Shown: one piece after another, positions 1 through 5,814 of the stretch | Layout: each line of letters begins with the position of its first letter | Position numbering within the stretch: the stretch's first letter is position 1 | From: Bacillus sp. (in: firmicutes) | Lineage (GTDB): Bacteria > Bacillota > Bacilli > Bacillales > Cytobacillaceae | Assembly (NCBI GenBank): GCA_011524525.1 | Contig: WTKE01000093.1 | Location: 43,910-78,904, forward strand | DNA: 34,995 nucleotides | Direction: 5' to 3' | The notes under the pieces: model-generated | Seen by the model: the letters and a program-made list of their open reading frames with translations, nothing else | Told to the model about the DNA's origin: nothing | Database searches by the model: none | Made by a program: the position numbers and the translations under genes

Positions 1-1
1 A

Positions 2-332
2 GGAGAAACGTTCTTCATCGCCCTGATGAAGAACAAAACTAGACAGGATCAAAGGGGAAACGTTCTTCATCGCCCTGATGAAGAACAAAACAAGCCAGGA
101 CCAAAGGGGAAACGTTCTTCATCGCCCTGATGAAGAACAAAACAAGACAGGATCAAAGGAGAAACGTTCTTCATCGCCCTGATGAAGAACAAAACTAGAC
201 AGGATCAAAGGGGAAACGTTCTTCATCGCCTGGATGAAGAACAAAACAAGCCAGGACCAAAGGAGAAGTGGTCTTCATCGCCTGGATGAAGACCAAACCG
301 AGCCAGGATCAAAGGAGAAACAGTCTTCATCA
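2..332. repeat. 52-bp tandem repeat array with hairpin in each unit (edge-truncated)
   Basis: Six full 52-bp units start at 2, 54, 106, 158, 210 and 262, and a degenerate seventh starts at 314 and decays after its first stem arm. Each full unit contains GTTCTTCATC, a 5-base loop, and GATGAAGAAC, a perfect 10-bp stem. Units 1 and 4 are identical, and units 2 and 5 differ only in the loop, so a three-unit (156-bp) block seems to have been duplicated. Unit 6 has paired changes in both stem arms that keep pairing. The unit length is not a multiple of three and stops occur in several frames, so it does not look coding. The array probably continues upstream of the window. Confidence 0.95.
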
Positions 333-543
333 TCAAAATCAGCGAGCAGCATTCGATACGACAAACGGTCTTTCTCCACCCAACTGCACAAAAACTCCAC
401 CTACTCCCTCACAATCCAAAACACTACAAAAAGCCCGCCTTATATTATCTTTCCACATCGTGGGACGTTAGCCTATTCCAACTAGGTGTTTGTTGCATAT
501 GAAGTAGTGTAGGGAAGTACAGACACAAAAAGGAGGTATACGA
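333..543. other. Non-coding stretch after the repeat array
   Basis: After the last degenerate repeat the sequence is rich in A and C on the plus strand, with no convincing gene, terminator or promoter. Short open frames run through it but start inside the repeats without a ribosome binding site. The last 15 bases carry a strong AAAAGGAGG ribosome binding site for the next gene. Confidence 0.6.
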
Positions 544-747
544 ATGCAGCATCATTACGTTGGACCGCATCATCGTGGAGATAGATTCTTCTTTGGCGCA
601 CCATTTGCGGCTGGACTATTAGGTGGTTTTGCTGGAGGGTTACTAGGTGGAGCGTTTTTTCGGCCAAGACCATTCTACCCATATCCATACCCATACTATC
701 CACCAGTATATGGATATGGTTATGGTTATGGATACCCATACTATTAA
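544..747 (+). CDS. Small Gly/Tyr/Pro-rich protein, function unknown
   Basis: This 67-residue protein starts at an ATG 6-7 bases after a strong AAAAGGAGG. It has three parts: a His-rich N-terminus (residues 1-12), a glycine-zipper-like hydrophobic stretch (about 19-39, with GLLGG occurring twice), and a Pro/Tyr tail ending in repeated YG pairs (about 41-67). It has no cysteine and no clear signal peptide. A terminator follows and the next gene converges on it. Tyr/Gly/Pro-rich small proteins of this kind in spore formers are often spore coat or surface proteins, and its neighbour is also a Tyr-rich coat-like protein, but that role is inference. I do not recognise a named family. Confidence 0.7.
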   Translation: MQHHYVGPHHRGDRFFFGAPFAAGLLGGFAGGLLGGAFFRPRPFYPYPYPYYPPVYGYGYGYGYPYY

Positions 748-782
748 AAATAAATTATGTTAGAAAACTAAAAATCACAACG

Positions 783-820
783 AAAAGGTTGAAATCAAAA
801 CGAATGATTCCAACCTTTTT
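783..820 (+). terminator. Rho-independent terminator after the Gly/Tyr-rich gene
   Basis: A 15-bp stem with one mismatch (AAAAGGTTG on the left, CAACCTTTT on the right) has a 7-base loop and ends in T residues. The A-run on the left may let it also serve the convergent gene. Confidence 0.8.
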
Positions 821-835
821 ATGGTGCAAACACCC

Positions 836-1273
836 TTACATCCACCTGACCGTAAGAGTTAAGTTGCAACAATTCATCGAATCTATAACTCTGCTGAAGA
901 CTAGTTTTAAACCATCTGGTGTATAGCTGACAACGGGAATGTTCTGAATTCCCGTATGCTTTATTTGATCCTCGACAAGCTTCTGCTTCGATTCTTGAGC
1001 GTTGCTCATAAGCTGTTTGGCAAACTCCTTTGAATCGGCCATTCTTTCAAGAAGCACACTTGCATCTTTCATCAGTGATTGCATATATTTAGCTGAAGTC
1101 ATAAATAACTGTGGATTTACGTCTTGAAAAGGCCTGAAGTAAACATAGGGTTGATAATAGTAAGGTGACTGACGTGCGCCTACGGAGTAATATGGTGAGA
1201 AGTGTGGATAGGTTTGAAAGGGAACGTAATAGTATTGAAAGCTTCTAGGATCGTAGCAATACAACCATTTCAC
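836..1273 (-). CDS. Tyr/Pro-rich protein, probable YuzC-like spore coat protein
   Basis: A 145-residue protein. The first 50 residues are dense in Tyr, Phe and Pro (YYY clusters near residues 14 and 38). A polar, probably helical region follows (about 55-105, with many Met, Lys and Glu). The C-terminal third is more mixed and contains a Cys-Cys pair near residue 136. The ATG has an AAAGGATG ribosome binding site. In B. subtilis the inner coat protein YuzC lies in this neighbourhood and is Tyr-rich in the same way, so a coat role is likely. About 35 bases upstream, CATATATTA (minus strand, 1316-1308) fits the SigK -10 pattern CATAnnnTA, though no good -35 is visible at the right spacing. Confidence 0.65.
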   Translation of the reverse strand: MKWLYCYDPRSFQYYYVPFQTYPHFSPYYSVGARQSPYYYQPYVYFRPFQDVNPQLFMTSAKYMQSLMKDASVLLERMADSKEFAKQLMSNAQESKQKLVEDQIKHTGIQNIPVVSYTPDGLKLVFSRVIDSMNCCNLTLTVRWM

Positions 1274-1382
1274 ATCCTTTATGATAAAATAGGGTATATT
1301 TCCAACATAATATATGCGTCCGAAAGAATGTCTAATGATAACATTACAAAAATGTTAAAATAACCTAGTTGGTTCTATATTT

Positions 1383-1391
1383 TGCTATAAT
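1383..1391 (+). promoter_or_regulatory. Extended -10 promoter for dedA-menI
   Basis: TGCTATAAT is a perfect extended -10 about 50 bases before the DedA start codon. The -35 position holds no good TTGACA match. Confidence 0.55.
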
Positions 1392-1442
1392 TAATTTACT
1401 TAGTTACTTATGTTGTAAAAGTGGGTTTTGGGAGGTGAAACA

Positions 1443-2057
1443 ATGGAGTTAGATTTTATACTTGATTTAATTGAGGAAAATGGATATATCGGGCTGTTCC
1501 TTTGGCTCTGGTTCGGAGTTGTAGGCATGCCAGTACCTAATGAAATTATCGCTATGACGGTAGGATTAGCGGCATCCCTTGGTACTTTAAATCCAGTATA
1601 CATCTTTCTATCTACGTATTTCGGAATAGTTGCTGCACTAACGACAAGCTACCTCGCAGGAAAGTACATAGGTGTTAGACTCCTTCCATTTTTTCAAAAG
1701 AGCAAACGAATGGCTCGCACCATTGACCGTTCCTTCCAATCTATTGAAAAATACCATGCTTTTTCCCTTCTGTTTAGTTACTTTATCCCTGGATTACGAA
1801 ACTTTGTCCCATTTATTTATGGACTAAGCAAACTGTCTTACAAAATTTTTGCCCTGTTTGCCTATAGTGGGGCTTTTATTTGGCTGAGTATCGTTTTTGC
1901 GCTTGGATATTGGTTTGGTGATCAGAAGGAGACCCTCGTCCAGTATGAAACAGAATTATTGCTTATGGGAAGTATCGTTTTTATATGCTCATTTCTTTTA
2001 ATAAAATTAATCAATCGGAAAAAAGGAAAAAAGCTTAGGAGGTCTTCAACTTTATGA
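1443..2057 (+). CDS. DedA family membrane protein
   Basis: A 204-residue polytopic membrane protein of the DedA/SNARE-associated (VTT domain) family. Several members of this family act as lipid-carrier flippases, including for undecaprenyl phosphate, or support membrane potential. Visible family features are the hydrophobic N-terminal segment with GMPVPNE near residue 30, the central basic segment, and the FIPGLRNFVPFIYGLSK motif near residues 118-134, with conserved Arg and Pro. Hydrophobic segments occur near 15-45, 50-70, 105-130, 135-160 and 170-190. The ATG was chosen because GGGAGGTG lies 6 bases upstream; a TTG at 1428 would overlap that site. The gene overlaps the thioesterase gene by ATGA, so the two are translationally coupled. 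The exact substrate is unknown. Confidence 0.88.
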   Translation: MELDFILDLIEENGYIGLFLWLWFGVVGMPVPNEIIAMTVGLAASLGTLNPVYIFLSTYFGIVAALTTSYLAGKYIGVRLLPFFQKSKRMARTIDRSFQSIEKYHAFSLLFSYFIPGLRNFVPFIYGLSKLSYKIFALFAYSGAFIWLSIVFALGYWFGDQKETLVQYETELLLMGSIVFICSFLLIKLINRKKGKKLRRSSTL

Positions 2058-2434
2058 ATGGAAACTCATTAATTCAATCACTAGGAATTGAATTTAAACA
2101 GATTGAAAAAGGAAGAGTCGTTGCTACGATGCCAGTCGATGATCGCACACGTCAACCGTTCGGCCTTCTCCATGGCGGTGCATCAGTTGCGCTTGCAGAA
2201 AGCGTTGCTTCAATCGGTGCGTACGAATTGGTTAATAAGGAAAAGGAAGTTGTTGTTGGATTAGAAATCAATGCTAATCATATTAAAGCAAAAAAAGACG
2301 GTATCGTAACCGCTACTGGAACAGTGCTTCATCAAGGTCGAACCACTATGGTATGGGATATTAAAATAACAGATGAACAAGATCAGCTTATTAGTGTCTC
2401 GCGCTGTACAATAGCTGTAATTGAAAAAAGATAA
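2054..2434 (+). CDS. menI: Hotdog thioesterase, probable DHNA-CoA thioesterase (MenI/YuxO)
   Basis: A 126-residue hotdog-fold protein of the PaaI/YuxO type. The family motif LLHGG lies at residues 38-42 and the likely catalytic acid is Glu49. In B. subtilis, yuxO lies directly beside the mrp operon and encodes 1,4-dihydroxy-2-naphthoyl-CoA thioesterase of menaquinone synthesis; the same position here supports that assignment. The start overlaps the DedA stop (ATGA), and the upstream AGGAGG lies inside the dedA coding end. It could instead act on other aromatic or acyl-CoA esters, since the fold alone does not fix the substrate. Confidence 0.82.
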   Translation: MNGNSLIQSLGIEFKQIEKGRVVATMPVDDRTRQPFGLLHGGASVALAESVASIGAYELVNKEKEVVVGLEINANHIKAKKDGIVTATGTVLHQGRTTMVWDIKITDEQDQLISVSRCTIAVIEKR

Positions 2435-2469
2435 AAAATCCATGTGTGAAGTCCACACATGGATTTTTT
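2433..2469. terminator. Bidirectional terminator between menI and mrpG
   Basis: AAAAAATCCATGTGTG pairs with CACACATGGATTTTTT around a short loop. The A-run and T-run let it end transcription from both convergent genes. Confidence 0.9.
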
Positions 2470-2470
2470 A

Positions 2471-2833
2471 CTATTCCCTAGCACGCTCTTTTTTCACTGC
2501 AGCTAAATCGTCTTGTACACTGTTTTCCCAAAGCTTTACATTTGTATTGTACGCAGCTCTAGCGATAAGATGTCCGGCTACAGGTGAGGTCATAAAAATA
2601 AACACAATTCCAAGGATTAGTCGAGAATTCAAATGGCCTTCTAATAGGTAGAAGTATAGAAAGGTACCTGCTAAAACAAACATAACTCCTAATGTAGCGG
2701 CTTTAGATGCAGCGTGTGTGCGTGTATACACATCTGGTAATCGGATAAGGCCGACTGCAGTAACAACGGTTAGGAGCGCTCCAAGTGCGATGCATATTCC
2801 GATAATAATCTTAACTATTTCGATCACGTTCAA
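2471..2833 (-). CDS. mrpG: Na+/H+ antiporter subunit MrpG
   Basis: The last gene of the mrp operon, 120 residues, in the PhaG/MnhG/YufB family. Three membrane segments are visible (about residues 4-30, 42-63 and 66-88), then a charged C-terminal tail. The motif RLPDVYTRTHAASKAATLG (residues 31-49) is the family signature. MrpG is a small subunit of the seven-part Mrp complex, which exchanges cytoplasmic Na+ for external H+. The start is a TTG (minus strand at 2833) six bases after AAGGGGG; the gene overlaps mrpF by 23 bases. A GTG two codons later is an alternative start. Confidence 0.92.
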   Translation of the reverse strand: MNVIEIVKIIIGICIALGALLTVVTAVGLIRLPDVYTRTHAASKAATLGVMFVLAGTFLYFYLLEGHLNSRLILGIVFIFMTSPVAGHLIARAAYNTNVKLWENSVQDDLAAVKKERARE

Positions 2834-3095
2834 GGATGACCCCCTTTTCTAAATACTTGGAGAAGGCAACTGTACCAATAAAAGCTAAAATTCCAATCAA
2901 CAAGATAACCTCTAGGAAAGCATTTGATTTTAACATGATTGAAACAAGCGCGATAATGGCAACTAAACAGATTCCAAGTGCATCAAGTGCAACCACTCGG
3001 TCAGGTGTGGTAGGGCCTTTGATAACCCGATACACCATAGCAAGCATGGATAAGGTAATACATACTAAAGAAATGGTTATGACCCACTGTAACAT
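2811..3095 (-). CDS. mrpF: Na+/H+ antiporter subunit MrpF
   Basis: A 94-residue protein with three membrane segments, of the MnhF/PhaF family. The conserved segment VIKGPTTPDRVVALDALG (about residues 24-41) is the family hallmark. The start codon overlaps the mrpE stop by one base (TAATG) and the 3' end overlaps mrpG, which implies coupled translation within the operon. Confidence 0.93.
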   Translation of the reverse strand: MLQWVITISLVCITLSMLAMVYRVIKGPTTPDRVVALDALGICLVAIIALVSIMLKSNAFLEVILLIGILAFIGTVAFSKYLEKGVILERDRNS

Positions 3096-3571
3096 TACCT
3101 GCTCACCTCCATGATGGCTTTTTCAAATGTACTTTTGATACTAGAAATGGCTGCCTCCGCATCTGAAGCGTCCATCGCATGGATATAAAGAGTCTGATTA
3201 TCATCTGAGATATCAACCACTAATGTCCCAGGTGTTAATGTAATCAGATTGGATAACAAAGTGATTTCCCAATCTTTTTTTAATTCAGTAGGGAGAGCAA
3301 AAATTCCTGGCTGGATATCAAGCTTTGGTTTAATGATGACCTTTAAAACAGCAATATTAGATAAAAGAAGCTCTTTAATAAAGATAGCAATCAGGTTGAT
3401 TACTGCCACCACTCTTAATAAGTAAAAGCGAGAAGGGAAAAAACGTCGAAACGTAAAGACGAGCAATAACCCGAAAAGGTAGCCAATAAAGAAATCGATC
3501 GGTTCATTTGAGACCTTTAAAAACATCCATACAAAAGCTAGAAAAACATTTAATAAAATTTGAAATGCCAT
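3095..3571 (-). CDS. mrpE: Na+/H+ antiporter subunit MrpE
   Basis: A 158-residue subunit with hydrophobic segments in the first 75 residues and a soluble C-terminal domain carrying TLTPGTLVVDI, typical of MrpE/MnhE. The ATG at 3571 is preferred over a GTG three codons upstream because AAGGAGTG lies six bases before it and the GTG sits inside that site. Its length matches the family. It lies five bases after the mrpD stop. Confidence 0.93.
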   Translation of the reverse strand: MAFQILLNVFLAFVWMFLKVSNEPIDFFIGYLFGLLLVFTFRRFFPSRFYLLRVVAVINLIAIFIKELLLSNIAVLKVIIKPKLDIQPGIFALPTELKKDWEITLLSNLITLTPGTLVVDISDDNQTLYIHAMDASDAEAAISSIKSTFEKAIMEVSR

Positions 3572-3576
3572 TGTTA

Positions 3577-5058
3577 TCACTCCTTCATGACGGCATTGAT
3601 GTAGGTGGAAGGATTAGCCAATGTTTCCGCAGCTTCTAAAATATACGGGTAAACAAGCTCCGCTCCAACTCCATACAACACAGAAATAATCACTAAAATA
3701 GCGGGAGAGATAAGCAACCAGCTAACAGGAGCTTTTTCTTCCTTTTCATATGTGCGATGAATGCCCCAAAATCCATTAATAAAGATTTTCATAACAGAAA
3801 AAAGAACAAGGAGACTCGACATTAACACAATTCCAGCACCCCAATAGGCTTCTGCCCCAAAACCACTCTTGATAATCAACAGCTTACCGACAAAGCCACT
3901 AAGTGGGGGAATTCCAGCTAAAGCAAGGGCAGATAGTAAGAACATCCAGCCTAGCAATGGATAATTTTTAATTAATCCACTGATCTTCTTTAAGTTGCTC
4001 GTTCCTGTAATCGCAATGACTACTCCAACAAGCAGGAATAATGCCGCTTTAATAAGCATGTCATGAATCAAATAGAAAATTGCACCTGTCAAAGATTCAG
4101 TTGTATTGACCGATACCCCAAACAAAATAACGCCAACAGCAACAATAATGTTATAAATAATAATCTTCTTAATATCCCAGTACGCTAAAGCACCAATAAT
4201 GCCAACAATAATTGTTACGACGGCAAGTACTCCTAATAACTCATGAGTATAACCAGGGTCATGAGGGAAAAAGAGCGTATACGTCCTCATGATAGAGTAG
4301 ACCCCAACCTTGGTTAAAAGCGCACCGAACAACGCCAAAACAGGTGCCGGAGGAGCGTAATACGACCCAGGTAGCCAGAAATAAAGTGGAAAAATAGCTC
4401 CTTTTAAGCCGAAAACGATTAAAAATAACACGGCAATGACTGTTAAAATTCCAGGCTGTCCCACTTCTGCAATTCTTGTGGAGATATGAGCCATATTTAG
4501 CGTTCCTACAACTGAATAAAGGTAGGCAACGGTAATAACAAACAACGAAGAAGAAATAATATTCACTAAAATATATTTTACCGATTCTCGAAGCTGAGCC
4601 TTTGTTCCACCCAGAACCAATAGCACGTAGGAGCTCATAAGCATCACTTCAAAGAAGACGAAAAGGTTGAAAATATCTCCTGTCGTAAAGGCACCATTAA
4701 TCCCGACAATAAGGAATTGCAAAATAGAATAATAGTAGAACTTTTCTCTTTCCTCTCCAATGGCTCGGAAGGAATAGAGACAGCAAGCGAATGCAATCAC
4801 ACTTGTTGTCAAAACAAGAAGGGCAGAAAGCATATCAGATACTAACGTAATCCCAAAAGGTGCTTCCCAACTTCCTAAGTTTAATGTTTGAATTCCATCT
4901 GCTCGTACCTTTTGAAAAAGGAGAACCGATACAAATACGGTGGTTAATAATGATAGAGCCGACACCCACCTAGAGGCGATCGTAAAGCGATTCAAAAAGA
5001 TTAATATGACCGCTGTTATAAGCGGAATCAGTATAGGTAATAAAAGCAAATTATTCAT
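3577..5058 (-). CDS. mrpD: Na+/H+ antiporter subunit MrpD
   Basis: A 493-residue membrane protein with about 14 predicted helices, homologous to the NuoM/NuoN proton-pumping subunits of complex I. The residues known to be essential in this family are present at the expected places: Glu137 (in FFEVML) and Lys219 (in FGLKGA). Lysines and histidines on later helices (IHDMLIKAALF region) are also conserved in character. With MrpA it forms the ion-translocating core. It overlaps mrpC by eight bases. Confidence 0.96.
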   Translation of the reverse strand: MNNLLLLPILIPLITAVILIFLNRFTIASRWVSALSLLTTVFVSVLLFQKVRADGIQTLNLGSWEAPFGITLVSDMLSALLVLTTSVIAFACCLYSFRAIGEEREKFYYYSILQFLIVGINGAFTTGDIFNLFVFFEVMLMSSYVLLVLGGTKAQLRESVKYILVNIISSSLFVITVAYLYSVVGTLNMAHISTRIAEVGQPGILTVIAVLFLIVFGLKGAIFPLYFWLPGSYYAPPAPVLALFGALLTKVGVYSIMRTYTLFFPHDPGYTHELLGVLAVVTIIVGIIGALAYWDIKKIIIYNIIVAVGVILFGVSVNTTESLTGAIFYLIHDMLIKAALFLLVGVVIAITGTSNLKKISGLIKNYPLLGWMFLLSALALAGIPPLSGFVGKLLIIKSGFGAEAYWGAGIVLMSSLLVLFSVMKIFINGFWGIHRTYEKEEKAPVSWLLISPAILVIISVLYGVGAELVYPYILEAAETLANPSTYINAVMKE

Positions 5059-5392
5059 TTATTTTCGTCCCTCTCAAGCGATCCATGTTGTCCGTTCCAA
5101 GCTCCTGGTACGCGCGATAAGCTAATACTAGAAAAAAGGAAGTTACACCAAAGGCAATAACGATAGCTGTTAAAATTAATGCCTGTGGTAATGGATCATT
5201 GTACCCGGCAGCATGTTCTCCAAGTAAGGGAGCAGCGCCATTTTTCAGGCCCCCCATAGTTAAAACCAATAAATGTGTGCCATGACTTAAAAGTCCCGTT
5301 CCGATAATAATTCGAAGTAAACTTTTAGAAAGCATTAAATATGTGGCTGCCATAAAAATAATACCAACGACAAACGCCATAACGATTTCCAT
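5051..5392 (-). CDS. mrpC: Na+/H+ antiporter subunit MrpC
   Basis: A 113-residue homologue of the complex I subunit NuoK, with three membrane segments (about residues 3-22, 26-48 and 70-93). The DPLPQALILTAIVI segment (66-79) is the family signature. TAATG overlap with mrpB upstream and overlap with mrpD downstream indicate a tightly coupled operon. Confidence 0.95.
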   Translation of the reverse strand: MEIVMAFVVGIIFMAATYLMLSKSLLRIIIGTGLLSHGTHLLVLTMGGLKNGAAPLLGEHAAGYNDPLPQALILTAIVIAFGVTSFFLVLAYRAYQELGTDNMDRLRGTKINE

Positions 5393-5814
5393 TATTCGTC
5401 CTCCCCTATTGTTTGAATAATGGTCATTGTGACACCGATAACGACAAGATACACACCGATATCAAATAACACTGCTGTATGCAAGGATGTTTTGCCAAGG
5501 ATTGGCAAGTAAACATCATTAAATGCATGAGTCAAAAATGGAACATTAAACAGCAATGCACCAGCTCCTGTTCCAATGGAAAAAAGAAGCCCAATTGCCG
5601 TCATAATGCGGTAATTAACGGGTAAAATATTCGCTACCGTCTTCATATCAAACGCTAGCAGCAAGAGAACAAGAGCTCCTGCTGTCATCAACCCTCCAAT
5701 GAACCCTCCACCTGGATAATAATGTCCAGCAAAGAAAAGATGAATAGAGAAGAGGAGAATGATGAACAAAATCACTTTTGTTACCGTTTGTAGAATGAGG
5801 TCATTCGTTCTCAT
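5392..5814 (-). CDS. mrpB: Na+/H+ antiporter subunit MrpB
   Basis: A 140-residue MnhB-family protein with four membrane segments. The motif GHYYPGGGFIGGLM (about residues 30-43) is diagnostic of MrpB and the MrpB-like domain. The ATGA overlap with mrpA upstream and the single-base overlap with mrpC downstream show translational coupling. Confidence 0.95.
   Translation of the reverse strand: MRTNDLILQTVTKVILFIILLFSIHLFFAGHYYPGGGFIGGLMTAGALVLLLLAFDMKTVANILPVNYRIMTAIGLLFSIGTGAGALLFNVPFLTHAFNDVYLPILGKTSLHTAVLFDIGVYLVVIGVTMTIIQTIGEDE

Noticed and set aside
2-332. CRISPR array
   Set aside because: The entire 52-bp unit is conserved; there are no unique spacers of 30-40 bases and no cas genes in the window.
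234-485. Open frames starting inside the 52-bp repeats and reading into 333-485
   Set aside because: They have no ribosome binding site, start codons come from the repeat itself, and the 52-base period shifts frame at every unit. Two overlapping frames look equally open, which is expected of repeat sequence.
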